Positions 26,131 to 34,634 of a stretch of DNA of 64,000 nt are shown piece after piece. A program made the translations under genes and the position numbers. This DNA is from Sulfitobacter noctilucicola (GTDB taxonomy: Bacteria > Pseudomonadota > Alphaproteobacteria > Rhodobacterales > Rhodobacteraceae): NCBI RefSeq assembly GCF_000622385.1, contig NZ_JASD01000008.1, positions 806,001 to 870,000 of the forward strand. The letters are read 5' to 3'. Position 1 is the first letter of the stretch; each line of letters begins with the position of its first letter. Below the pieces are notes generated by a model. The model saw only the letters and a program-made list of their open reading frames with translations, was not told where the DNA came from and did no database searches.

Positions 26131-26316
26131 ATGCCACTGATCCTCACACCGAACATCCCTGATCCTGACGGGTTCTACGACGAACTGCTCGCCGCACACA
26201 CCGGGCTAAGCAAGGATGAAAGCGATGCGTTGAACGCCCGCCTGATCCTGACGCTTGCCAACCATATCGGTGATCGAGAGGTCCTGCGCGCCGCCTTGGG
26301 TGCCGCCAAAGCGTAA
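26131..26316 (+). CDS. DUF2783-family small protein
   Basis: The 61-residue protein ('LTPNIPDPDGFYDELLAAHT' to 'RLILTLANHIGD') resembles DUF2783, a family of short acidic proteins found behind flavoprotein hydroxylase genes. Its ATG is four bases after the hydroxylase stop, so the two are coupled. The function is unknown; a helper or small subunit of the hydroxylase is the natural guess. It has no signal peptide and no metal-binding cluster. Confidence 0.75.
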   Translation: MPLILTPNIPDPDGFYDELLAAHTGLSKDESDALNARLILTLANHIGDREVLRAALGAAKA

Positions 26317-26409
26317 TCCCCTATCCCATTTATCGGTTTTTCTGTTGGCGCATCAGCGTTGAGATGCAACTCTGTCAGAGAAACGCAGAGATCGCGAGGG
26401 GGATGACCC

Positions 26410-27855
26410 ATGAAGCTCTTTATCGCCGGACTGGCCACCGAAACCAATTCGTTCTCACCCATCCCCACCGGCACCCTTGCGTTTGAAGACGCCTATGTTG
26501 GCAAAAACGCAACGCAGGAACCACCAAACCTCTTCTCGGCACCTATGCACGAATGGCGCCATATGGCCGAAGCTGAAGGCTGGTCAGTGACCGAAGGGTT
26601 GTGTGCCTTTGCCCAACCCGCCGGTCCGACAATCCGCAGCACATACGAGAGCTTTCGGGACGATATTCTGGCAGACTTGAAAGCAGCAAAACCCGACATC
26701 GTATTGCTCACCATGCACGGTGCCATGATCGCCGAAGGCTATGACGATTGCGAAGGTGATCTGCTGACCCATGTCCGCGATATTGTCGGACCGGATGTGA
26801 CAGTCGGGCTGGAGATTGATCCGCATAACCATCTGACCGACGCGATGTTGTCGGCGGCGAACCTGATTGTCAGCTACAAGGAATACCCCCACACCGACGG
26901 GCCCGACCGTGCGCGCGAACTGTTTACGCTCGCCGCAGACACCGCAGCCGGAAAGATCAATCCGGTGATGCGCGACTACGATTGCCGGATGATCGCCATG
27001 TTCCACACCTCCCGCTCTCCTATGCGAGAGTTCGTTGACGATATGATGGCGCGTGAGGGATCGGAGGGTATCCTGTCGCTGTCGCTCAGCCACGGTTTCC
27101 CTTGGGGAGATTGCGCACGCGTCGGTGCGCGGATGCTGGCGATCACCGATGGCGATGCGGACAAGGCGTCAGCCGTTGCACAGGAATTTGGTAAACGGCT
27201 CTGGGACAACCGCGAGAGCTTTCGCCCCGATTGGCCAAGTATTTCGGAAGCACTGGATAAGGTGCAGACAGGCACGGACAAGCCTCTGGTGTTGGCTGAT
27301 TTTGCGGATAATGCCGGTGGCGGTGCACCTGCCGATTCAACTTTTGTCCTGCAACAGGTGCTGGACCGTGGCATGCGTAATGTTGCGCTGGGCATCTTTT
27401 GGGATCCGGTACTGGTCCGGATGTGTCAGGATGTTGGTGTTGGTGGCACGATGCGGGTGCGACTGGGCGGCAAGGTCGATGTCTGTTCTGGCGATCCGGT
27501 AGACCTGACTGTCACAATTCGCGGGATCAAGACTGGCATGCATCAAATGATGGGGGCCACCGCGATGCCGATGGGCACGGGTGTCTGGCTGGAGGCAGAC
27601 GGTGTGCATATGGTGCTGAGCGACAAACGCACACAGGCCTTTCACCCCGATGCCTTTAAAGAGCTGGGATTGGACCTTGGAAGCCTTGACGCGGTGATCG
27701 TCAAATCATCGCAACACTTCTACGCGGGTTTCGCGCCCATCGCGTCCGACGTCATTTACATCAACGGACCCGGTGCGATCACACCGGACTATGCGAACAT
27801 CCCCTACACCAAGCGGGACGGAAATTTTTGGCCCAAAGTTGAGAACCCGTTCTGA
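26410..27855 (+). CDS. M81-family metallopeptidase (MlrC/microcystinase C type)
   Basis: The 481-residue protein has the DUF1485 + MlrC C-terminal layout. The N-terminal half starts 'KLFIAGLATETNSFSPIPT' and includes 'TMHGAM', the metal-binding 'EIDPHNHLTD' and 'YPHTDGPDRA'. The C-terminal half has 'LADFADNAGGGAPAD' and 'VIVKSSQHFYAGF'. MlrC hydrolyses linearised microcystin peptides, but most family members occur in bacteria that do not meet microcystin, and their substrates are unknown. A strong purine-rich site (GAGGGGG) precedes the ATG. Its stop abuts the stop of the amidase gene on the other strand (27855/27856). A peptide-type ABC importer and M20 hydrolase follow, pointing to a small-peptide or amide substrate. 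Confidence 0.87.
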   Translation: MKLFIAGLATETNSFSPIPTGTLAFEDAYVGKNATQEPPNLFSAPMHEWRHMAEAEGWSVTEGLCAFAQPAGPTIRSTYESFRDDILADLKAAKPDIVLLTMHGAMIAEGYDDCEGDLLTHVRDIVGPDVTVGLEIDPHNHLTDAMLSAANLIVSYKEYPHTDGPDRARELFTLAADTAAGKINPVMRDYDCRMIAMFHTSRSPMREFVDDMMAREGSEGILSLSLSHGFPWGDCARVGARMLAITDGDADKASAVAQEFGKRLWDNRESFRPDWPSISEALDKVQTGTDKPLVLADFADNAGGGAPADSTFVLQQVLDRGMRNVALGIFWDPVLVRMCQDVGVGGTMRVRLGGKVDVCSGDPVDLTVTIRGIKTGMHQMMGATAMPMGTGVWLEADGVHMVLSDKRTQAFHPDAFKELGLDLGSLDAVIVKSSQHFYAGFAPIASDVIYINGPGAITPDYANIPYTKRDGNFWPKVENPF

Positions 27856-29271
27856 TTAACCACGCTCGAACAATCGTTCCGCCATAACGCCAACACGGGC
27901 TTCGACCGCTTCGCAGGCATCCAGAATAAGGTCCTCCCGGAACCGCCGCCCAACGATCTGCACGCCGACAGGCAGACCGTCATTGTAGTTGGCCGGCACA
28001 TTTCCCGCAGGTAGCCCCATAAAGTTCATCGCAAAGGAATAGAACCCTTTCAACATGATCTCTTCTGCCCCCTCGCGCCCTTCATAGTCGCGCGCATGGG
28101 CATAGGTCGGGGACAGCAGAAAGGGCGTTAGCACCAAAGGTGTTTCGGCCAATAACCCCAGCCATTGCCGCACATACATTGCGCGCTTCGCATAGGCGGT
28201 CAGCAGCGCATCGCCCTCATAGGGTGGCGCAATGTCAAAGCAGTGGTCAAAATACGTGTTGAACTCCGGCGAGCCATGCTCACGCATCACCGCCAACATC
28301 ATTGCCTTGGTCTCTCCGAACAGCGTACGCGTACCCTCTGTCCCGATCTCGAAGACATCCGGCGTCTTGATTTCTTCGACCAGATAACCGGCATCTTTCA
28401 GCGCCTCGGCAGCATTGGTCAGCGCTTGGTCAACAGCCGGGTCCATGTCAAAGCCATAGGTCTCGCGGGTGATCCCCACCTTGATCGGCCCTTCCACCTG
28501 TGGACCTTCCCAGGGCATCGGCACCTGCCAAGGATCGGTTGGAGAATAGCCAATGGCCGATTTCATCGCGAGACGGACGTCACGCACTTCACGGCAGATC
28601 ACACCCTGTACGGATGAAATTTGCGCCAGAATTCCACGCTCGGCCACCTGCGAAGGATTGTAGGCAGGTGTACGCCCAAGCCCCGGCTTCACTGTGGCGG
28701 CACCGGTACAGGTTGCCGGAAAACGCAGCGATCCGCCGATGTCATTGCCATGGGCAATCGCCCCCATGCCCGACATCACAGCAGAAGATGCACCACCGGA
28801 AGACCCTCCCGCACTCGCCCAATCGTTCCATGGATTAAACGTCCGCCCATGCAGTGGATTGTCCGTCGTTCCGCGAAAAGAGAACTCCGGTGTGTTCGTG
28901 CGCCCGATGACAACCGCGCCCGCGTTCTTGAGGTTAGTCACAAACGGGCTGTCCGCAGGGCCGATCAGGTCTTTGAAGCCGGCAACCCCGTTGGGAGTAG
29001 CGCGACCCTCCTGGTCGATGTTTTCCTTGATGGTCACGGGCACACCATGCAGGGGTCCCACCGGACCGCTCTTGGCAAATCTTCCGTCCAGCTTTGCGGC
29101 TTGTGCCAGCGCCTGTTCCGATAGATCGTCCACAACCGCGTTCATTGCCGGATTGCGATCTTGCATGCGGTCAATACTCGCACCGACGGCTTCCCGCGCG
29201 GACATATCACCAGCTGCAATCCTTTCGGCCTGATCACAGGCTGACAGCTTCCAAATATCAGAATCAGCCAT
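27856..29271 (-). CDS. Amidase-signature family hydrolase
   Basis: The 471-residue protein carries the Ser-cisSer-Lys triad of the amidase signature family: Lys82 in 'VTIKENID', Ser157/158 in 'SAGGSSGGASSAV' and Ser181 in 'GNDIGGSLRFPA'. It hydrolyses a carboxylic amide in the cytoplasm. There is no GatA-specific partner (gatB/gatC) nearby, so it is not the tRNA amidotransferase. It is divergent from the ABC importer operon across 122 bases and convergent with the M81 gene. It therefore shares a control region with the importer and may act on what the importer brings in. Confidence 0.92.
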   Translation of the reverse strand: MADSDIWKLSACDQAERIAAGDMSAREAVGASIDRMQDRNPAMNAVVDDLSEQALAQAAKLDGRFAKSGPVGPLHGVPVTIKENIDQEGRATPNGVAGFKDLIGPADSPFVTNLKNAGAVVIGRTNTPEFSFRGTTDNPLHGRTFNPWNDWASAGGSSGGASSAVMSGMGAIAHGNDIGGSLRFPATCTGAATVKPGLGRTPAYNPSQVAERGILAQISSVQGVICREVRDVRLAMKSAIGYSPTDPWQVPMPWEGPQVEGPIKVGITRETYGFDMDPAVDQALTNAAEALKDAGYLVEEIKTPDVFEIGTEGTRTLFGETKAMMLAVMREHGSPEFNTYFDHCFDIAPPYEGDALLTAYAKRAMYVRQWLGLLAETPLVLTPFLLSPTYAHARDYEGREGAEEIMLKGFYSFAMNFMGLPAGNVPANYNDGLPVGVQIVGRRFREDLILDACEAVEARVGVMAERLFERG

Positions 29272-29297
29272 AAATTTCCCCTACGTAAGTTAAATTT

Positions 29298-29310
29298 GTA
29301 TTCAGTATAC
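29298..29310. promoter_or_regulatory. Imperfect palindrome in the amidase/importer divergent promoter region
   Basis: GTATTCAGTATAC is symmetric at 10 of 13 positions. It is 26 bases before the amidase start and ~84 bases before the importer start. GTAT...ATAC half-sites resemble those used by some GntR-family repressors. No regulator gene is adjacent, so this is only a candidate site. Confidence 0.35.
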
Positions 29311-29393
29311 GCTCAATGTTTGACTCAACAACCTGCAGGGTGGTTAGTTGGACCCATGCGGAGCGGAGACTTCGCGCCAACAGGGAGACTATA

Positions 29394-30989
29394 ATGCTGC
29401 ACTTTTTTCGACGCGGTGCACTGACGGGGGCTGCCGCTGCGGCAGCACTGGCCGTTGGACTTGCTGCTACCGCACCTGCCGCACAGGCAGAGACAGTTTT
29501 GAAAGTGGTACCACACTCGGGATTGAAAATCCTCGATCCGATCTGGACCACTGCCTACATCACGCGCAACCACGGCTACATGATCTATGACACGCTGTTC
29601 ACGCTGGACCCCGAAGGCGAGATCCAGCCGCAGATGGCCGATACGGTGTCGCGGTCGGAGGACGGGCTGACAGTCACGATCACGCTGCGCGATGGCCTGA
29701 AATGGCACGACGGCGCGGATGTAACGGCTGAGGATACAGTCGCCTCCATCAACCGCTGGGCCAGCAAAGACGCCATGGGCCAAAAGATGATGACCTTTGT
29801 GGACAGTCTTGAGGCCACCGACGCCAAGACGATGACCTTCACGCTCAACACACCCACCGGGTTGATCGAGCTGGCATTGGCCAAGCCCTCGTCTAACGTT
29901 CCTTTCATGATGCCCGCCCGCATTGCGGCAACGCCGGGCTCAGAGCAGATCGAAGAATACGTCGGTTCCGGTCCGTTCATGTTCAACAATGAAGAGTGGG
30001 AGCCGGGTACCAAAGTTGTCTACGACAAGTTCGACGACTACGTGCCGCGTTCAGAGCCGGCAAACGGTCTTGCCGGCGGCAAAGTTGCCAAGGTCGACCG
30101 CGTTGAGTGGACACCCAACCGCGACATGCAACAGGCCGTGAACTCCCTGCTCGCGGGTGAAGTCGATATCATCGAAAGCATGCCACCGGATCTGCTGCCG
30201 CTGATCGAAGGTAAGGACGATGCATATACGTCGATCTTCAACCCTGCTGGTCTGCAGTACACCTTCCGTTTCAACGTACTGCACCCACCATTCGACAACC
30301 CCAAGATCCGTCAGGCGGTGCTCTACGCATTCAATCAAGAAGACTTCCTTGATGCGACAATCGGTGATCCGGACTACTACCAGACCTGCAAGGCAATGTT
30401 CGTCTGCGGCCTGCCGTTCGAAACAACCGCGCACATGGATGGCCTGCTGGAGTCCGACTTCGCAACAGCGCGCAAGATGCTGGAAGAAGCAGGGTATGAC
30501 GGCACACCCGTTGTGCTGATGCACTCCACCAACGTGCCGGTTCTTACAAACCTTGCGCCAGTTGCAAAAGACCTGCTCGAAGCGGTTGGCTTTACTGTCG
30601 ACATGCAGTCTATGGACTGGTCCACACTGGTGGCACGCCGCTCCAAGAAGGACGCGCCTGCTGACGGAGGCTGGAACGCTTTCGCAACGGCATGGGATGC
30701 GGGTGACCTGTTTAATCCGCTTGCGATGGCATTCCTGAATGCCGGCTGTGACAACGCATTGTTTGGCTGGCCTTGCGATGACAATATCGAAAAGCTGCGG
30801 GACGACTTTGCGCGCTCCACATCTTTCGATGATCAAAAAGCAATCGTAGAGCAGGTTCAGGCCGCATGGGTCGAGTATCCAACCCACGTGCACTTGGGTC
30901 AGTTCAACACTCCGACCGTGCTGCGTTCCAACGTGCAAGGTTTCCTCAACGGCGGTATCTTCGCTCTCTGGAATATCGAAAAGCAATAA
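29394..30989 (+). CDS. Peptide/nickel-type ABC transporter substrate-binding protein (SBP family 5)
   Basis: The protein has 531 residues from the ATG at 29394, which is preceded by AGGGAG. An upstream in-frame start at 29316 would put 26 non-hydrophobic residues before the signal. The Sec signal is Ala-rich and ends near AQA-E (~32). The mature part shows the family pattern 'LDPIWTTAYITRNHGYMIYDTLF', 'LTVTITLRDGLKWHDGADVTAEDT' in two pieces, and 'FRFNVLHPPFDNPKIRQAV'. It would catch a dipeptide, oligopeptide or glutathione-like ligand in the periplasm for the permeases downstream. The 116-base gap after it holds stable hairpins. The ligand is unknown; the M20, M81 and amidase neighbours favour a peptide or acyl-amide. 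Confidence 0.92.
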   Translation: MLHFFRRGALTGAAAAAALAVGLAATAPAAQAETVLKVVPHSGLKILDPIWTTAYITRNHGYMIYDTLFTLDPEGEIQPQMADTVSRSEDGLTVTITLRDGLKWHDGADVTAEDTVASINRWASKDAMGQKMMTFVDSLEATDAKTMTFTLNTPTGLIELALAKPSSNVPFMMPARIAATPGSEQIEEYVGSGPFMFNNEEWEPGTKVVYDKFDDYVPRSEPANGLAGGKVAKVDRVEWTPNRDMQQAVNSLLAGEVDIIESMPPDLLPLIEGKDDAYTSIFNPAGLQYTFRFNVLHPPFDNPKIRQAVLYAFNQEDFLDATIGDPDYYQTCKAMFVCGLPFETTAHMDGLLESDFATARKMLEEAGYDGTPVVLMHSTNVPVLTNLAPVAKDLLEAVGFTVDMQSMDWSTLVARRSKKDAPADGGWNAFATAWDAGDLFNPLAMAFLNAGCDNALFGWPCDDNIEKLRDDFARSTSFDDQKAIVEQVQAAWVEYPTHVHLGQFNTPTVLRSNVQGFLNGGIFALWNIEKQ

Positions 30990-31003
30990 GCTTTTGATCG
31001 CCT

Positions 31004-31077
31004 GTCGGGCTGCCCCCTTTCGGGTCGCGGCCTGACACCACGCAGAACCTATTGCCCCCGGACCAGCTTCGGGGGCA
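31004..31077 (+). promoter_or_regulatory. Two consecutive mRNA hairpins between the binding-protein and permease genes
   Basis: Stem 1 pairs 31004-31013 (GTCGGGCTGC) with 31027-31036 (GCGGCCTGAC), allowing two G-U pairs. Stem 2 pairs 31053-31060 (TGCCCCCG) with 31070-31077 (CGGGGGCA) around a nine-base loop. The binding-protein stop is at 30989 and the permease start at 31106. Such hairpins after a binding-protein gene usually protect its mRNA or partly stop transcription, so that more binding protein than permease is made. No U-tract follows either stem. Confidence 0.6.
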
Positions 31078-31105
31078 CCATACGGTACACATCTCTGAGG
31101 GGCGC

Positions 31106-32047
31106 ATGGCCAGCTATCTAATCAAACGCATACTGGCGACCATTCCGGTGATGCTCTTCGTCGCTGTCTTCATTTTCCTTTTGCTGCGTTTGACACCCGG
31201 CGACCCTGCAGCGATGCTTGCCGGCGACTTTGCAAATGACGCGCAGATCGCAGAAATCCGCAACAAGCTTGGCCTTGATCAACCGCTCTGGAAACAGTTC
31301 GGCCTTTGGATTTCCGACATGCTCCGCTTTGAGTTGGGCGAAAGTTTTTACTACAAAAAGCAGGTCAGCGAATTGATACTGCAACGGATAGAACCGACGC
31401 TGTCCCTGTCCTTGCTCACCATCATAATGACTGTCCTGATCGCTGTGCCCTTCGGCACGCTTGCAGCCTACAAACAGGGCAGCTGGCTTGATCGTGGCAT
31501 CATGGGCTTTTCTGTTATCGGCTTTTCCGTGCCGGTCTTTGTGATCGGATACGGGCTTGTTTACATCTTTTCGGTGCAACTGGGCTGGTTGCCGGTTCAA
31601 GGGTACCAACGCATAGGGGACGGCGTGGGCGGCTGGCTTTACCGTTTGATCCTGCCCGCCATTGCCCTTTCGGTGATCTTTGTCGCTTTCATCGCACGCA
31701 TGACACGCACTTCGGTGCTTGAGGTACTGGGCGAAGATTACATCCGCACCGCCCGCGCCAAAGGCCAGACAGAATTTCGCGTCCTGATGCGCCATGCCCT
31801 GCGCAATGCTGCGGTACCGATTGTCACCGTGATCGGCCTTGCCATCGCGATCCTGATCGGCGGCGTTGTCGTAACTGAAAGCGTCTTCACCATTCCCGGT
31901 CTGGGGCTTTTGACGGTCGAAGCAGTTCTGAACCGTGACTTCCCCACCATTCAGGCCGTGATCCTGTTTTTCTCTGTTGTTTATGTGCTGATCAATCTTG
32001 CTGTGGATGTCAGCTATACTCTTCTCGACCCAAGGATCCGCTACTGA
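31106..32047 (+). CDS. Peptide-type ABC transporter permease, DppB family
   Basis: The protein has 313 residues from the ATG at 31106, preceded by GAGGGG. Six hydrophobic segments are seen. The N-terminal 'YLIKRILATIPVMLFVAVF' and 'LRLTPGDPA' are hallmarks of DppB/OppB, and the EAA loop is at 'EDYIRTARAKGQTEFRVL'. It pairs with the DppC-type permease whose ATG shares a base with its stop (TGATG at 32045-32049). An ATG-less start upstream at 31052 has no ribosome-binding site and is rejected. Confidence 0.94.
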   Translation: MASYLIKRILATIPVMLFVAVFIFLLLRLTPGDPAAMLAGDFANDAQIAEIRNKLGLDQPLWKQFGLWISDMLRFELGESFYYKKQVSELILQRIEPTLSLSLLTIIMTVLIAVPFGTLAAYKQGSWLDRGIMGFSVIGFSVPVFVIGYGLVYIFSVQLGWLPVQGYQRIGDGVGGWLYRLILPAIALSVIFVAFIARMTRTSVLEVLGEDYIRTARAKGQTEFRVLMRHALRNAAVPIVTVIGLAIAILIGGVVVTESVFTIPGLGLLTVEAVLNRDFPTIQAVILFFSVVYVLINLAVDVSYTLLDPRIRY

Positions 32048-32949
32048 TGGCCGCCGTTGACCAATCTCCGTTCCGCCAGACCCTTGGCCGTGTTTTCTCC
32101 AATACATCCGTTTTGATCGGCGGAGGACTGGCGCTGGTGATTGTGCTGATCGGTCTGTTGGCACCCTTCCTTGATACCCGCGATCCCTCCGGCATCAGCC
32201 CCTCCAACCGTAACAAGCCGCCCGGGTTTGAAACCACAATCCGCGACTATGACACCGGCCAGAAAATACCGGTTACATACCGCATGGGGTCGGACACGCT
32301 GGGCCGCGATATCTATAGCCGTGTTGTCTATGGCGCGCGCACGTCGCTGATTGTTGGCGTGTCGGTCGCCGGAATTGCCATCATTATGGGCACGCTCATC
32401 GGGCTGATTGCGGGGTATTTCCGCTGGGCTGACGGCATTATCATGAGGATCATGGACGGGATGATGGCCATACCCGCGATCCTCTTGGCTATTGCTGTTG
32501 TCTCGCTGTTCTCTGCGGGGCTTCTGTCGGTCATCATCGCCATCGTTGTTTCAGAAATACCGCGCGTCGTGCGTTTGGTCAGGTCTGTCGTGCTCTCGAT
32601 CCGCGAAGAGCCCTACGTGGAGGCGGCGATAACCGCTGGTACGCCCACACCAACCCTTTTGATCCGCCACGTTCTGCCAAATACCCTCGCCCCGCTGATC
32701 GTCCAAGGCACATTTATCGTCGCCAGCGCCATCATTGTTGAGGCGATCCTCAGCTTTCTGGGCATCGGTATCCCGCCGGATATTCCAACGTGGGGTAACA
32801 TCATGGCCGAAGGGCGTCAGGTGTTCCAACTACATCCACATAACATCCTTTATCCCGGCATCATTCTGGGACTCACCGTTTTGTCCGTGAACATCCTCGG
32901 CGACGGTCTGCGCGACACGATGGATCCGCGCTTTTCCAAGCGGGTGTAG
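32047..32949 (+). CDS. Peptide-type ABC transporter permease, DppC family
   Basis: The 300-residue protein has an N-terminal membrane segment, a periplasmic loop ('DPSGISPSNRNKPPGFE' region) and five more segments. 'GSDTLGRDIYSRVVYGARTSL' is the family signature, and the EAA loop reads 'EPYVEAAITAGTPTPTLLIRH'. It forms the heterodimeric channel with the upstream DppB-like protein. Its start overlaps that stop by one base, and three bases separate it from the fused ATPase gene. Confidence 0.94.
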   Translation: MAAVDQSPFRQTLGRVFSNTSVLIGGGLALVIVLIGLLAPFLDTRDPSGISPSNRNKPPGFETTIRDYDTGQKIPVTYRMGSDTLGRDIYSRVVYGARTSLIVGVSVAGIAIIMGTLIGLIAGYFRWADGIIMRIMDGMMAIPAILLAIAVVSLFSAGLLSVIIAIVVSEIPRVVRLVRSVVLSIREEPYVEAAITAGTPTPTLLIRHVLPNTLAPLIVQGTFIVASAIIVEAILSFLGIGIPPDIPTWGNIMAEGRQVFQLHPHNILYPGIILGLTVLSVNILGDGLRDTMDPRFSKRV

Positions 32950-32952
32950 CAG

Positions 32953-34569
32953 ATGGCAAATGTACTCGATGTCAAAGGGCTGACCGTTCGCCTGCCCGGC
33001 TCCTCTGATCGCATGAATGCGGTTGAGGATATCTCGTTCTCCGTTGGCGCGGGGGAGTTGGTCTGTGTTGTCGGTGAAAGCGGGTCGGGAAAATCAGTCA
33101 CTGCACAGGCTGTGATGGGTCTGCTCCCGAAAGAGCTGAAGCCCAGCGCGGGCGAAACCCAATTGCAGGGCGAAGATACTCTGGCGGCTTCGCCCAACCG
33201 CCTGCGCGATTTGCGCGGCACGAAGATGGCGATGATCTTTCAGGAACCGATGACCGCACTGAACCCTGTGACGCGCGTCGGCGAACAGATTGGTGAAGTT
33301 CTGGAAATCCACACCGACCTGAGCAAATCAGACCGTCGCAATCGCGCGATCGAGATTATGGAAGCCGTTCATCTGCCCGATCCAGAACGCATGGTCGACA
33401 GCTTTCCACACCAACTTTCGGGAGGACAGCGACAGCGCATCATGATCGCCATGGCGCTGGTGCTCGACCCCGTTCTCCTGATCGCTGACGAACCCACCAC
33501 TGCTCTTGATGTGACCACGCAGGCGCAAATACTGAAACTGGTCAAGGAAATGCAGGAACGCCGTGGCACGGGTGTCTTGTTCATCACCCACGACTTCGGC
33601 GTCGTCGCCGAAATCGCTGACCGCATCGTTGTCATGCAAAACGGGCGCATCATCGAACAAGGCCCGCGTGAGCAGATCCTACAGTACCCGTCAGAACCCT
33701 ACACGCAGATGCTGATGTCATCGGTTCCGTCGATGACACCGCCGTCCCGAACACCCGTTGTGGGCGATCCGGCGATTACAGTGCGTGGGTTGAACAAAAT
33801 CTATGGACGCACAGGCATCCTGTCGCGCGACCGCATTGTGCATGCGGCCAAGGATATTGATTTGGACGTTGTGCGCGGCGAAACGCTTGGCATTGTCGGT
33901 GAAAGCGGATCTGGCAAATCAACGGTCGCGCGTTGTATTGCGCGCTTGATCAGTCCGACCAGCGGCACGATCAACCTGCAAGGTACCGAAATTGCGACCC
34001 TCAAGGAAAGCCGCCTGCGGCCGATCCGCTCGCGCATCCAGATCGTATTTCAGGACCCCTACCGCTCGCTCAACCCCCGCCGAACGATCGGGATGTCCCT
34101 GATCGAAGCGCCGATGAATTTCGGCGTCACCAAAGAGCAGGCGATCACGGAGGCCCGCGGTCTGATGGAGCTTGTGGGTCTGTCGGCAGATGCGCTCGAA
34201 CGCTATCCGCACCAGTTCTCGGGCGGCCAAAGGCAACGTATTTGCATTGCGCGCGCTCTTGCGGTGAAACCTGAAATCCTGATCGCGGATGAAGCAGTCT
34301 CCGCTTTGGATGTTTCCGTACAGGCGCAGGTGCTGGAGCTGCTCGATGACATTCGCGACAAATATGCGCTCGCCATGTTGTTCATCACGCACGATTTACG
34401 CGTCGCTGCCCAAATCTGCGACCGCCTGATGGTGATGCAAAACGGCGTAGTGGTAGAGCAGGGACCAACCGAAGCGCTCTTTGCCAACCCGACACAGGAA
34501 TACACCCGCCTGCTGCTTGAGGCGGCACCGGGGACAAACGTTGAATTCGGGTCCGGCATCGCTGTCTGA
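32953..34569 (+). CDS. Fused double ATP-binding protein of the peptide ABC transporter (DppD-DppF fusion)
   Basis: The 538-residue protein contains two complete ATPase domains. Domain 1 has Walker A 'GESGSGKSVTAQ' (~37-48), signature 'LSGGQRQRI' and 'LIADEPTTALD'. Domain 2 has 'GESGSGKSTVARC' (~315-327), 'FSGGQRQRI' and 'LIADEAVSALD'. Both carry the C-terminal peptide-transporter extension ('PYTQMLMSSVP' and 'EYTRLLLEAAPG'). One gene thus replaces dppD and dppF. It lies three bases behind the DppC-type gene and 65 bases before the M20 hydrolase gene. Confidence 0.95.
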   Translation: MANVLDVKGLTVRLPGSSDRMNAVEDISFSVGAGELVCVVGESGSGKSVTAQAVMGLLPKELKPSAGETQLQGEDTLAASPNRLRDLRGTKMAMIFQEPMTALNPVTRVGEQIGEVLEIHTDLSKSDRRNRAIEIMEAVHLPDPERMVDSFPHQLSGGQRQRIMIAMALVLDPVLLIADEPTTALDVTTQAQILKLVKEMQERRGTGVLFITHDFGVVAEIADRIVVMQNGRIIEQGPREQILQYPSEPYTQMLMSSVPSMTPPSRTPVVGDPAITVRGLNKIYGRTGILSRDRIVHAAKDIDLDVVRGETLGIVGESGSGKSTVARCIARLISPTSGTINLQGTEIATLKESRLRPIRSRIQIVFQDPYRSLNPRRTIGMSLIEAPMNFGVTKEQAITEARGLMELVGLSADALERYPHQFSGGQRQRICIARALAVKPEILIADEAVSALDVSVQAQVLELLDDIRDKYALAMLFITHDLRVAAQICDRLMVMQNGVVVEQGPTEALFANPTQEYTRLLLEAAPGTNVEFGSGIAV

Positions 34570-34634
34570 GTCGGCTTGCACCTTGGCCGATTCCGGTCAA
34601 ACGTGTCCTGAACCAATTACAAGGAGCGCTTGCT

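Noticed and set aside
31118..32164. 348-codon open frame on the minus strand, opposite the DppB-type permease
   Set aside because: Lys/Asp/His/Gln-rich translation arising from the antisense of membrane segments; no motif.
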